A stretch of DNA of 64,000 nt from Brevundimonas sp. GTDB lineage: Bacteria > Pseudomonadota > Alphaproteobacteria > Caulobacterales > Caulobacteraceae. The notes beneath the pieces were generated by a model. The model was not told the DNA's origin. It did no database searches and worked only from the letters and a program-made list of their open reading frames with translations. Location: the NCBI RefSeq assembly GCF_029945885.1, contig NZ_JAQSDK010000037.1, forward strand, positions 372,001 to 436,000, in the 5' to 3' direction. Below, piece after piece: positions 1-8,668 of this stretch (positions are counted from its first letter, which is position 1; every line of letters begins with the position of its first letter). Made by a program: the position numbers and the translations under genes.

Positions 1-498
1 CCGGCCGGCGATCCCGCCGCCCCGGCCGCCGGCGTCACCGCCATCCTGCTGGAAGGTGACGGCTTCATGCCCGCCAACCCCGGCGGTGGCGGCACCGGCC
101 TCAAGCTCAGCTTCGGCGCGCCCCGGGCCACGGTGATCGCCTATATGACCGGCCTGCACGGCGGCACCGCCCCCCACACCGACAGCAATGACGAATGCGG
201 GGCCGGTCCGGTCCAGTTCGCCCGCTGGGACGACGACCTCACCCTGGCCTTCCAGGACGGCAAATTCGCCGGCTGGTGGGCCGGCGAACAGGCCCCCGCC
301 GGCTTCAGCACGGTCCAGGACATCCACGTCGGCTCGACCCTGGCCGAGGTCCGCGCCGCCTGGCCCGATGTCTCGGTCATGAACGACTCCATCGGCCCCG
401 AATTCGCCTCGGCCGACATCTTCGGCACCCTGTCCGGCACCACCGCCTCGGCCAGGGTCACCGCCCTCTGGGCCGGGGTGTCCTGCGTGTTCCGGTAG
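1..498 (+). CDS. hypothetical protein, 5' end outside window
   Basis: The frame is open from the first base, so the start lies upstream of the window; about 165 codons are visible up to the stop. I recognise no family. The visible part is Gly/Ala-rich, with a segment RWDDDLTLAFQDGKFAGWW in the middle, a later IHVGSTLAEVRAAWPD, and a cysteine four residues from the end that could pair with the one in NDECGAG. That pattern suits a small disulfide-containing exported domain, but the N terminus that would show a signal peptide is missing. Codon bias matches the surrounding genes. Confidence 0.7.
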   Translation, partial: PAGDPAAPAAGVTAILLEGDGFMPANPGGGGTGLKLSFGAPRATVIAYMTGLHGGTAPHTDSNDECGAGPVQFARWDDDLTLAFQDGKFAGWWAGEQAPAGFSTVQDIHVGSTLAEVRAAWPDVSVMNDSIGPEFASADIFGTLSGTTASARVTALWAGVSCVFR

Positions 499-666
499 GG
501 GCTGACACGGATGTTGAAATCGCCCCTCTCCCGGCGGGAGGGGGGCCGGGGTGAGGGGGGATGCCCGATCCGGACCCGCCCGGGCGATGACGGGCGAAGC
601 CCCGCCGGAACCCGGTGAAATCCTCCCGACTTGTCCCCCTTGCCGCAACGCTGCTACCCAAGGGGG

Positions 667-2181
667 ATGGAAATCGGATCATTCATCACCCTCGGCCTGT
701 ATTTCGTGCTGATGCTGGCCATCGGCCTGTACGCCTACAGGGAATCGACCAGCGACGTGTCCGGCTACATCCTCGGCGGTCGCCGCCTCGGCCCGGCCGT
801 CGCCTCGCTGTCCGCGGGGGCCTCGGACATGAGCGGCTGGATGCTGCTGGGTCTGCCCGGTGCCATGTATCTCAGCGGCCTGTCCTCGGCCTGGATCGCC
901 ATCGGCCTGTTCATCGGGGCCTTCGCCAACTACCTGATCGTCGCCCCGCGCCTGCGCCTCTATACCGAACTGGCCCGCGACGCCCTGACCATCCCCGACT
1001 ATTTCGACAAGCGGTTCCTCGATAATTCGCGGATGCTGCGGGTCATTTCCTCGATCGTCATCGTCGTCTTCTTCACCCTCTACACCTCGTCCGGCCTGGT
1101 CGCCGGCGGCAAGCTGTTCGAGAGCGCCTTCGGCCTCGACTACAGCTGGGGCCTGCTGATCACCGCCGGCGTGGTCATGGCCTACACATTGCTGGGCGGC
1201 TTCATGGCCGTCAGCCTGACCGACTTCGTCCAGGGCTGCATCATGTTCATCGCCCTGGTCCTGGTGCCCGTGGTGGCCCTGACCCACGTCGGTGGCGTCG
1301 AGGGCATGACCGGAACCATCCGCGGCATCGATCCCGGCCTGCTCGACCTGTTCAAGGGGGCGACCGTGATCAGCGTGATATCGGCCATGGCCTGGGGCCT
1401 CGGCTATTTCGGCCAGCCGCACATCATCGTCCGCTTCATGGCCGTGCGTTCGGTGCGCGACGTGCCCATGATGCGCAACATCGGCATGGGCTGGATGCTG
1501 GTCACCCTGCTGGGGGCCCTCGGCACCGGCCTGGCCGGCCTCGCCTATGCCACCCGCACCGGACTTGAGGTCACCGACCCCGAGACCATCTTCATCATCC
1601 TGTCCGACGTGCTGTTCAACCCGCTGGTCACCGGCTTCCTGCTGGCCGCCATCCTCGCCGCCATCATGAGCACCATCTCCTCGCAGCTGCTGGTCTCCTC
1701 CAGCTCCCTGACCGAGGATTTCTACGCCATCTTCCTGCGCAAGGATGCGCCGCAGAAGGAACTGGTGCTGGTCGGCCGGATTTCGGTCCTGGCCGTGGCC
1801 GTGGCCGCCGGCGTCCTCGCCTGGAACCCCGCCAACAGCGTGCTCAACCTGGTATCCCAGGCCTGGGCCGGCTTCGGCGCCGCCTTCGGCCCGCTGGTGG
1901 TCCTGTCCCTGACCTGGAAGCGGATGACCCGCAACGGGGCCCTGGCCGGCATGATCGTCGGCGCCGCCACCGTCCTGGTGTGGGGCTATGCGCCCCTGCT
2001 GGCCGGCGGCGCGACCCTCAGCAGCCTGATCTACGAGATCGTGCCCGGCTTCGCCTTCAGCTTCATCGCCATCGTCGTGGTCAGCCTGATGGGCAAGGCC
2101 CCGACCGGCGAGGTCGCCGAGACCTTCGACGCCGTCGTCGCCGGCCTGGCCGAGGCCCGCGGCCCGCGCAAACCCGTCTGA
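667..2181 (+). CDS. putP: sodium/proline symporter PutP
   Basis: Sodium-coupled L-proline uptake across the inner membrane (solute:sodium symporter family). The 504-residue length fits PutP. The segment SAGASDMSGWMLLGLPGA near residue 55 is the PutP signature around TM2, and hydrophobic segments recur along the whole chain in the 12-13 TM pattern. A TTG start 36 bases upstream would add a non-conserved tail, so the ATG at 667 is preferred; a purine run (AAGGGGG) lies directly before it. The gene stands alone, with a hairpin-forming GC-rich spacer of 168 bases upstream containing no other signal I can name. Confidence 0.93.
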   Translation: MEIGSFITLGLYFVLMLAIGLYAYRESTSDVSGYILGGRRLGPAVASLSAGASDMSGWMLLGLPGAMYLSGLSSAWIAIGLFIGAFANYLIVAPRLRLYTELARDALTIPDYFDKRFLDNSRMLRVISSIVIVVFFTLYTSSGLVAGGKLFESAFGLDYSWGLLITAGVVMAYTLLGGFMAVSLTDFVQGCIMFIALVLVPVVALTHVGGVEGMTGTIRGIDPGLLDLFKGATVISVISAMAWGLGYFGQPHIIVRFMAVRSVRDVPMMRNIGMGWMLVTLLGALGTGLAGLAYATRTGLEVTDPETIFIILSDVLFNPLVTGFLLAAILAAIMSTISSQLLVSSSSLTEDFYAIFLRKDAPQKELVLVGRISVLAVAVAAGVLAWNPANSVLNLVSQAWAGFGAAFGPLVVLSLTWKRMTRNGALAGMIVGAATVLVWGYAPLLAGGATLSSLIYEIVPGFAFSFIAIVVVSLMGKAPTGEVAETFDAVVAGLAEARGPRKPV

Positions 2182-2200
2182 CCGGAGGCGCGGGACCGTC

Positions 2201-2956
2201 ATGATCCGACCGCTGTCCCGCGCCGCCGCTCTCGCCCTGCTGGTCGCACTCGCCGCCTGCGAGTCGGCAGCGCCGCCTGATCCCGTCGTTGTCACCGCCG
2301 ACGCGGCCCGGTGCGACATCCCCACGGGTCTGACGCCGGCCCGCCCCTATGACCCCCCGGCGGACGAAATCGTTCGCGACGTCGACACCGCCTACCACCT
2401 GCTGGCCCTCAGCTGGTCACCCCAGGCCTGCCGCAGTGGCAAGGACTATCCCGACCCCGAACTGCAGTGCCGCGACAACCGCTTCGGCCTGACCCTGCAC
2501 GGCCTGTGGCCCAACGGCCCGGCAGACCGCCACCCGCGCTACTGCGGCCCGGCCCCCGCCCTGCAGCCGGCCACCGTGCGCGCCAATTTCTGCATGACCC
2601 CCTCCCCGACCCTGCAGCAGCATGAATGGGCCGCGCACGGCACCTGCGGCTGGGCCAGTGCCGAGGCCTATTTCGCGCGCGCCTCCAGCCTGTGGAACGC
2701 CCTGGTCAAGCCGGACCTCGAGGCCATTCCCGCCGATCGCCTGACCGCCGGGGCCATCCGCGACGCCTTCGTGGCCGCCAACCCCGGTCTGCCGCGCGCC
2801 GGTATCGCCGTGGTCCTGGCCGACGACATCTGGCTGCGCGAGGTCCGGCTCTGCTACGCGGCAGACTTCGCCCGCATCCCCTGTCCGCGCGGCACGGGCG
2901 CGCCGGACCGGCAAAGACTCCGACTCGCGCCCAGCGGCACCGCAACGGCCCGTTAA
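2201..2956 (+). CDS. ribonuclease T2 family lipoprotein
   Basis: Secreted or periplasmic endoribonuclease of the T2 family (RNase I type), cleaving RNA through 2',3'-cyclic phosphates. Both catalytic blocks are present: CAS I as LTLHGLWP with His100, and CAS II as HEWAAHGTC with His141, Glu142 and His146. Multiple cysteines (38, 77, 90, 115, 131, 149) fit the disulfide-rich fold. The N terminus carries a signal peptide ending LVALAAC, a lipobox with Cys20, so the enzyme is probably lipid-anchored. It begins 19 bases after putP, with a GGAGGCG-like ribosome site in the gap. Confidence 0.9.
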   Translation: MIRPLSRAAALALLVALAACESAAPPDPVVVTADAARCDIPTGLTPARPYDPPADEIVRDVDTAYHLLALSWSPQACRSGKDYPDPELQCRDNRFGLTLHGLWPNGPADRHPRYCGPAPALQPATVRANFCMTPSPTLQQHEWAAHGTCGWASAEAYFARASSLWNALVKPDLEAIPADRLTAGAIRDAFVAANPGLPRAGIAVVLADDIWLREVRLCYAADFARIPCPRGTGAPDRQRLRLAPSGTATAR

Positions 2957-2997
2957 CCCGACGGGCGCAGCCTCACTCCAGAGACCGGAGAAGGACC

Positions 2998-3375
2998 ATG
3001 TCGACCGTTCAGACATCCAGCTACCGCCGCGCCCGCGACCATTTCGAGCCGCAGGACACCGATCCCCAAGAGCAGCGCCGCCTGCGCGGACTGCTGGAGC
3101 AGATCGACTACGCCGCCTTCATCTCGAACCGGGAGGTGATCGGCCAGATGCTCGGCCACGTCGACGCCGCCACCTTCCAGCGCCTGGCCATCATGACCGC
3201 CAACGCCCGGGGAAAATGGGCCGCCGAGGCGCTGCGTCTGTCGGAGTCCGGCTCACCGGTCACACCCGACCAGACCGCCCGCCTCACCGCCCATCGCAAC
3301 GCCTTCGAGGAACTGGCCGAGGCCTATGAAGCGATGCGGCGCATGGTCGAGCGCGGCTATCTGATCATCAAATAA
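2998..3375 (+). CDS. conserved hypothetical protein, 125 aa
   Basis: Unrecognised soluble protein without signal peptide or membrane segment. The ATG at 2998 follows CCGGAGAAGGACC, a good ribosome site, and gives a 125-residue product that is largely helical, with charged amphipathic stretches (DPQEQRRLRGLLEQID near 28-43; AFEELAEAYEAMRRMVERG near 101-119). It follows the RNase T2 gene by 41 bases on the same strand and converges with the ABC transporter genes. The function cannot be inferred from context. Confidence 0.75.
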   Translation: MSTVQTSSYRRARDHFEPQDTDPQEQRRLRGLLEQIDYAAFISNREVIGQMLGHVDAATFQRLAIMTANARGKWAAEALRLSESGSPVTPDQTARLTAHRNAFEELAEAYEAMRRMVERGYLIIK

Positions 3376-3399
3376 CCACTCGCGTTCCGGCCGGCACCG

Positions 3400-4167
3400 T
3401 CAGCTCTTCAGACGGTAGCCGGTCTTGAACATCCAGCCCACGACGGCCAGGCAGGTGAAGAAGAAGCCCAGTGTCGCCGTCATACTGATCACCACCCCCA
3501 CATCACTGGTGCCGAAGAAGGCCCAGCGGAAACCCGAGATCAGATAGACCACCGGATTGAACAGGGTCACCGTCCGCCAGACGGGCGGCAGCATGTCGAT
3601 CGAATAGAATGATCCGCCCAGGAAGGTCAGGGGGGTCACCACCAGCATCGGGATCATCTGCAGCTGCTCGAACCCGTCAGCCCAGATGCCGATGATGAAG
3701 CCAAACAGGCTGAAGGTCACCGAGATCAACACCAGGAAGGCCAGCATCCAGACCGGGTGCAGGATGTGCAGCGGCACGAACAGGGTCGCGGTGGCCAGGA
3801 TGATCAACCCCAGCAGGGCCGACTTGGTCGCCGCCGCCCCGACATAGGCCGCGACAATCTCCAGCGGCGAGACCGGTGCGGACAGGATCTCGTAGATCGT
3901 GCCGGTGAATTTGGGAAAATAGATGCCGAAACTGGCGTTGAAGATCGACTGGGTGAACAGGCTCAGCATGATCAGGCCCGGCACGATGAAGGCCCCGTAG
4001 GGCACGCCGTCGATCTCGGTCATGCGACCGCCGATGGCCGATCCGAACACCACGAAATAGAGGGCCGTGGTGATCACCGGCGTGACGATCGACTGCCACA
4101 CGGTGCGCAGGGCCCGCGCCATTTCGAACCGGTAGATGGCCCAGATGCCGTAGCCGTTGAACGTCAT
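3400..4167 (-). CDS. ABC-2 type transporter permease (YadH-like)
   Basis: Membrane subunit of an ABC exporter, 255 residues with six predicted TM segments and the ABC-2 layout: an amphipathic cytosolic start ([15 protein letters not shown]), TMs from about residue 25 onwards, and the conserved [16 protein letters not shown] stretch before the last two helices. Length and pattern resemble E. coli YadH. The ATG overlaps the stop of the upstream ATPase gene as ATGA, so the two are translationally coupled. The substrate is unknown. Confidence 0.9.
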   Translation of the reverse strand: MTFNGYGIWAIYRFEMARALRTVWQSIVTPVITTALYFVVFGSAIGGRMTEIDGVPYGAFIVPGLIMLSLFTQSIFNASFGIYFPKFTGTIYEILSAPVSPLEIVAAYVGAAATKSALLGLIILATATLFVPLHILHPVWMLAFLVLISVTFSLFGFIIGIWADGFEQLQMIPMLVVTPLTFLGGSFYSIDMLPPVWRTVTLFNPVVYLISGFRWAFFGTSDVGVVISMTATLGFFFTCLAVVGWMFKTGYRLKS

Positions 4168-5105
4168 GCCGCGGTCTCCGTCCGGTCCTGATGGACAAGG
4201 GTGACAAAGATATCTTCCAGCGAACTCTGGCTGGTGTTCAGATCCTTGAAGGCGATGCCCAGTTCGCTGAGCCGGCGCAGCAGGGACGGAACCCCGGTCC
4301 GTTCGGCATTGGAGTCGAACACATATTCCAGCTCGTGCCCGTCGGCCTTCAACGTCGGGGACCAGTCTGCCAGTTCGGGCGGGACCACCGTCATCACCTC
4401 CTGCAGATTCAGGGTCAGGGTCTTGCGGCCGAGCTTGGTCATCAGCACCGCCTTGTCCTCGACCAGGATCAGTTCCCCCCCGAGGATAACGCCCACCCGG
4501 TCCGCCATCTCCTCGGCCTCCTCGATGTAGTGGGTGGTCAGGATGATGGTCACGCCCCGATTGCGGAGTCCGCGGACGAGGGCCCACATGTCGCGCCTCA
4601 ACTCGACATCGACCCCGGCTGTCGGTTCGTCGAGAAACAGAATGTCCGGCTCGTGACTCAGGGCCTTGGCGATCATCACCCGCCGCTTCATGCCGCCCGA
4701 CAGGGTGCGCAGCTTGGCGTCCTTCTTGTCCCACAGGCTGAGGTCCCGCAGAACCTGCTCGATGAAGGCCGGGTTCGGGGCCTTGCCGAACAGACCGCGA
4801 CTGAAGGTGACCGTAGCCAGCACCGTCTCGAAGGCATCGGTCGTCAGCTCCTGGGGCACCAGGCCGATCCGGGACCGGGCCTTGCGATAATCCTTCTGGA
4901 TGTCGAACCCGTCGGCGAGGACCGTGCCGGTGCTCGGGGTAACAATGCCGCAAATCACGCTGATCAGGGTTGTCTTGCCGGCACCGTTCGGTCCCAGCAG
5001 GGCGAAAATCTCGCCCTTGCTGATCTCGAGATCGATCCGCTTCAACGCCTGGAGGCCCGAGGCATAGGTCTTGGTCAGACCCTCAATGGCAATGACAGGC
5101 GGCAT
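4164..5105 (-). CDS. ABC transporter ATP-binding protein (YadG-like)
   Basis: Cytosolic ATPase partner of the adjacent ABC-2 permease. Walker A is GPNGAGKTT (about residues 38-46), the signature is LSGGMKRR (about 134), Walker B is [12 protein letters not shown] (about 156-167) and the switch histidine lies in [10 protein letters not shown]. About 80 residues follow the nucleotide-binding domain, as in the YadG/CcmA-type exporters. Genes encoding only one ATPase and one permease imply a homodimeric exporter (2+2). Nothing nearby identifies the cargo. Confidence 0.92.
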   Translation of the reverse strand: MPPVIAIEGLTKTYASGLQALKRIDLEISKGEIFALLGPNGAGKTTLISVICGIVTPSTGTVLADGFDIQKDYRKARSRIGLVPQELTTDAFETVLATVTFSRGLFGKAPNPAFIEQVLRDLSLWDKKDAKLRTLSGGMKRRVMIAKALSHEPDILFLDEPTAGVDVELRRDMWALVRGLRNRGVTIILTTHYIEEAEEMADRVGVILGGELILVEDKAVLMTKLGRKTLTLNLQEVMTVVPPELADWSPTLKADGHELEYVFDSNAERTGVPSLLRRLSELGIAFKDLNTSQSSLEDIFVTLVHQDRTETAA

Positions 5106-5269
5106 GTGTCTGAGCGTCCCCTCGCGGCACCGGACCGCTCACGCGTCGAATATGGCGTCGATCGCCGCCGGCTCAACCCGTCAGGCAAAAGAACAAACCC
5201 GATCGACACGCATCCGCGGGAAACCAGCACCGTATCTCCATCATCGCCCTCCGGCCCAAGGACTGCCCC

Positions 5270-5815
5270 ATGCGCCTTATCCGTTCGCTCGCCCTCGTCA
5301 CCGCCGTCCTGGCGCTCGGCCCGGTCGCCTGTGTGACCGCTCCCGGACCGTCGGAAGTGCGGGCCCCGCAACCGGCCCGTACGGTCGACCTGAACCGCTT
5401 CTATTCCGGTCGCTGGCTGGAAATCGCCCGCCTGCCGATGCGACTGACCGACGGCTGTGTCGCCGGGGCCACCAACTATACGGTCGTCAGCCCGACCCGC
5501 GTCGACGTCCGGGACACCTGCCAGGTCGGAACCCCCACAGGGCGGGAAAAGGCGATCGGGGCCCGCGGCGAAATCCTTGACCCCGGTACCAATGCCAAGC
5601 TGAGAGCCCGCTATGTCGGGGGCCTGATCACCTGGGACTACTGGGTGCTGGATCACGCCGACGACTACAGCTGGTTCATCTCCGCCGACCCCACCTTCGA
5701 CAAGCTGTGGATCTACACCCGCGAGGTGCCGACGCCCGGGCAACGCGCCCAATTGGTCGAACGCGCCCGAAACCTGGGCTATGATGTCAGCCGCCTCGAA
5801 TTTCCCGCCTTCTGA
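5270..5815 (+). CDS. lipocalin family lipoprotein (Blc-like)
   Basis: Bacterial lipocalin, an outer-membrane lipoprotein that binds lysophospholipids or other lipids. The signal peptide ends GPVAC with the lipid-modified Cys21. The lipocalin first motif is visible as FYSGRWLEIARLP (GxW), and the later YWVLDHADDYSWFISA matches the second conserved strand of Blc; FDKLWIYTRE follows. At 181 residues it has the normal length. It is divergent from the ABC exporter with 164 bases between, and followed by a second lipoprotein gene after 27 bases, possibly one transcript. Confidence 0.9.
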   Translation: MRLIRSLALVTAVLALGPVACVTAPGPSEVRAPQPARTVDLNRFYSGRWLEIARLPMRLTDGCVAGATNYTVVSPTRVDVRDTCQVGTPTGREKAIGARGEILDPGTNAKLRARYVGGLITWDYWVLDHADDYSWFISADPTFDKLWIYTREVPTPGQRAQLVERARNLGYDVSRLEFPAF

Positions 5816-5842
5816 TCTGTGGGCGCTGTCCAGGATATCCCC

Positions 5843-7156
5843 ATGGTTCGTGCCCCCCTTCTGATCCTCTCCGCCCTTGCACTGGCCATGGCAGGCTGCG
5901 CCGATCGCGCTCCGGTTCCCGAAGGGGAGCGGTTCGGTCCCAATCCGACCCTTCCCGCCCCGCGCAACACGCTGCTGCCGACGGTCAACATCGCTCCCGC
6001 GACCGGGTGGCCCGACGGTCAGACTCCGGTCGCAGCCGATGGGTTGGCGGTCGCGGCCTTTGCCGCGGGCCTGGATCACCCGCGCTGGCTCTACCGTCTG
6101 CCCAATGGCGACATTCTCGTCGCCGAAACCAACGCCCCGCCCCGGATGGCCAAGAAGAAACGCGGCCTGCGCGACTGGATTCAGGGTCTGGTTATGAAGC
6201 GGGCGGGGGCCCGCGCCGCCAGCGCCAACCGTATCACCCTGCTGCGCGACGCGGACGGTGACGGTGTGGCCGAGACCCGGACCGCCTTTCTTGAAGGGCT
6301 GAATTCCCCGTTCGGGATGGCCCTCGTCGGCGACCGACTGTATGTGGCCAACGCAGATTCCTTGGTGGTCTTCCCCTATCAGACCGGTGAGACCGCGATT
6401 ACGGCCGTCCCGGTCAAGATCGCGGACCTGCCCGCAGGCCGGAACCATCACTGGACCAAGAGTCTGGTCGCCAGCCCGGACGGGTCTCGCCTGTATGTCG
6501 GGGTCGGATCCAACTCGAATGTCGGCGAAAATGGCCTCGACGTGGAAGTCGACCGGGCCGCCATCCTCGAAATCAACCCCGCCACCGGCGCACGCCGGGT
6601 CTATGCGTCCGGTCTGCGCAATCCCGTCGGCATGGCCTGGAATCCCGAAAGCGGCAAACTCTGGGTCGCCGTCAACGAACGGGACGAACTCGGCAATGAC
6701 CTGGTGCCCGACTACATGACCTCGGTCACACCGGGCGGTTTCTATGGCTGGCCCTGGAGCTACTACGGCCAGACCGTCGACACCCGTGTCGAGCCGCGCA
6801 ATCCGGACATGGTCGCCCGCGCCCTGAAGCCGGACTATTCGCTGGGGGCCCATACGGCCTCTCTCGGCCTGACCTTCTATGACGGCTCCCTGGTCCCGGC
6901 CTGGCAAAACGCGGCCATCATCGGCCAGCACGGATCATGGAACCGCGAACCGCGCAGCGGCTACAAGGTGGTTTCGGTCGCCTTCGTCGACGGTCGTCCG
7001 GTGGGTCTGCCTCGCGACATCCTCACCGGCTTCCTCAATGCCGACGGCGCGGCCATGGGCCGCCCGGTGGGTGTCCAGACCGATGGGACCGGAGCCCTGC
7101 TGGTGGCCGACGACGTCGGCAATGTGATCTGGCGCGTGGCCCCGGCCCGCCCCTGA
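5843..7156 (+). CDS. sorbosone dehydrogenase / PQQ-type glucose dehydrogenase-fold lipoprotein
   Basis: Periplasmic six-bladed beta-propeller of the GDH/L-sorbosone dehydrogenase family, which usually oxidises sugars with PQQ. The ATG at 5843 is preferred over an upstream GTG because it begins directly with a signal peptide ending LAMAGC (Cys19). Family features seen are [35 protein letters not shown] with the putative catalytic His, [15 protein letters not shown] and [14 protein letters not shown]. Substrate is not predictable. A hairpin follows the stop. Confidence 0.88.
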   Translation: MVRAPLLILSALALAMAGCADRAPVPEGERFGPNPTLPAPRNTLLPTVNIAPATGWPDGQTPVAADGLAVAAFAAGLDHPRWLYRLPNGDILVAETNAPPRMAKKKRGLRDWIQGLVMKRAGARAASANRITLLRDADGDGVAETRTAFLEGLNSPFGMALVGDRLYVANADSLVVFPYQTGETAITAVPVKIADLPAGRNHHWTKSLVASPDGSRLYVGVGSNSNVGENGLDVEVDRAAILEINPATGARRVYASGLRNPVGMAWNPESGKLWVAVNERDELGNDLVPDYMTSVTPGGFYGWPWSYYGQTVDTRVEPRNPDMVARALKPDYSLGAHTASLGLTFYDGSLVPAWQNAAIIGQHGSWNREPRSGYKVVSVAFVDGRPVGLPRDILTGFLNADGAAMGRPVGVQTDGTGALLVADDVGNVIWRVAPARP

Positions 7157-7165
7157 AACCGGCCA

Positions 7166-7197
7166 AAGGCCCCGACGGTGCTAACCGGCGGGGCCTT
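7166..7197. terminator. GC-rich hairpin between convergent genes
   Basis: Arms AAGGCCCCG (7166-7174) and CGGGGCCTT (7189-7197) pair perfectly around a 14-base loop. It lies between the convergent sugar-dehydrogenase-like gene and the hypothetical membrane gene at 7221. There is no long T run, so a bidirectional terminator is likely rather than certain. Confidence 0.6.
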
Positions 7198-7220
7198 CAA
7201 TCCGTTCAGTCAACGATCCC

Positions 7221-7793
7221 TCAGTCGATCGGCGGGCCGGTCAACGTCTCGGACGGCAGAACCGGTGTCGGCGTCGGCGGCGACGGAGCCACCCCCACTG
7301 CAGGTTCGGCGACACTTAGATAGGGCTGCGGGCCCGCAGGCATCGGAGCGGGTTCAGCCGGAGCCACGACTGGCGTCACCGCGGCCCGGGGCGGAACCAT
7401 CGATGTACGGCTTCGCGAGACGGCGACGGGCCTCACCACTGGCGTGGCCTCGGTCACAGTGGCCGACGGCGCAGCAGGCACGAGGGCCGCCGGCGCGGTA
7501 TCTGTCAGCGGCTCGGCCACGATCGGCACAGCCACGACGGGCGCTTCGACCGCGACCAGCGCGCCCAGCGGCTCTGAGGCTTCGCCGCCAATCGCCATGG
7601 CCACGGCCCCGCCGATCAGAACCACGGCACCGATGGGTACCAGGATCATCCAGGTCTTGACCGCCTTACGGCCGTTCCGCGCCTTGCCGCTGCGGGCATA
7701 GACCGGAGTATAGGGCGCGCTTTCGGCGACGGGGGTTGGAGCGGTGGCCAGCGACCCGTTAACAGCGATGTGGTCGGGGTATGTAATTGACAT
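7221..7793 (-). CDS. single-pass membrane protein with Pro/Ala-rich tail
   Basis: Unrecognised 190-residue protein. The start at 7793 is chosen over an upstream in-frame start because GGAG sits eight bases before the ATG. Residues 1-40 are hydrophilic, then basic KARNGRKAVK precedes one membrane helix (about 46-66, WMILVPIGAVVLIGGAVAMA). The remaining 120 residues are Ala/Pro/Val-rich low-complexity sequence, likely a periplasmic spacer. The topology resembles periplasm-spanning anchors, but there is no TonB or PASTA motif, so no function is assigned. Confidence 0.7.
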   Translation of the reverse strand: MSITYPDHIAVNGSLATAPTPVAESAPYTPVYARSGKARNGRKAVKTWMILVPIGAVVLIGGAVAMAIGGEASEPLGALVAVEAPVVAVPIVAEPLTDTAPAALVPAAPSATVTEATPVVRPVAVSRSRTSMVPPRAAVTPVVAPAEPAPMPAGPQPYLSVAEPAVGVAPSPPTPTPVLPSETLTGPPID

Positions 7794-7937
7794 GGGTATT
7801 CTCCATATGACGCCCTTAAGAACCAACCCCCTGACAGGAAGTTCCGACTTTAGAGCGTCGACACAAAGAAACACCGTTACGAACACAGTTTGGGCAAGCG
7901 CGATTACATCTCACCCGTCGCCATGACTTGGTTTGAA

Positions 7938-8396
7938 CTAAAAGCTGCTGAGCTCCGATACGGAGACAACGGCCGGCCGTGTGCCCTCGGTCCCGAAGGT
8001 GCCAACCCAGATGTCATACTGGCCGGCGACCGAGGGCAGGACGAGCGACGGGTTGGAGCCGTCGCCGCTGTCGTCATCGCAATACCAGGTGCCGGTGGGG
8101 CCGTTGACAACCAGGGTCGTGTCGGCATTCGAGATCACAGACACCTTCAGATCCAGCGAGCCCTTGCCGTCCCAGTAGAGCCTCAGGTCCGGGGCGCTGG
8201 TGATATGGCCGGAACAGGCTGTCAGTGTCCGGCTGACATCGATCGACCCTCCGGCCTGGACGATGACCAGGCTCGGGTCGGGTGAAAAACCGGGGGACAG
8301 GCGAACTTCGCCATAGTTGGGGGCTGCAGCGATATCCTGGGCGGCCGCAGGAGTGACGGGAAAAGCAGCAAGGGCGACAGCGACAATCAGGCGCAC
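7938..8396 (-). CDS. exported protein with PPC-like beta domain
   Basis: The start is taken as GTG at 8396 because GGAGG precedes it by five bases and the product then opens with a clean signal peptide (VRLIVAVALAAFPVTPAAAQ, cleaved after AAA-Q). The mature part of about 130 residues resembles the bacterial pre-peptidase C-terminal (PPC) beta-sandwich: SGSLDLKVSVIS-like strands, NGPTGTWYCDDDSGDG and a closing GQYDIWVGTF. Such stand-alone domains occur repeatedly in Caulobacterales; their ligand is unknown. Divergent from the acyl-CoA synthetase gene with 272 bases between. Confidence 0.72.
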   Translation of the reverse strand: MRLIVAVALAAFPVTPAAAQDIAAAPNYGEVRLSPGFSPDPSLVIVQAGGSIDVSRTLTACSGHITSAPDLRLYWDGKGSLDLKVSVISNADTTLVVNGPTGTWYCDDDSGDGSNPSLVLPSVAGQYDIWVGTFGTEGTRPAVVSVSELSSF

Positions 8397-8668
8397 GACA
8401 GCCTCCGGGTCTGCGAACGGTGCGCCGACACCACGTCGACAACCGCCGATATCCGACAGCATATCCCACCGTCTGCGGCGTTCAAGGTCCTGACTCGACA
8501 CCCGGCTGGATTGACGCAACGTCACCGGCGCAACGGCGCCACGGCAGCAAACAATCCGTCACCGCGCCGGTGCGAATTGCCGGTGGAATTCCCCTCGCGG
8601 TTGACCCGGGCAGGCCGGTTGTCCATCACGGACAACTGACGACCAATTTGAAAGAGGCAGACGCGACC

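Noticed and set aside
679..2325. 548-codon open frame antisense to putP
   Set aside because: High G+C lets stops vanish on the opposite strand; the product is His/Gln/Asp/Gly-rich with no domain, while putP is a clear family member.
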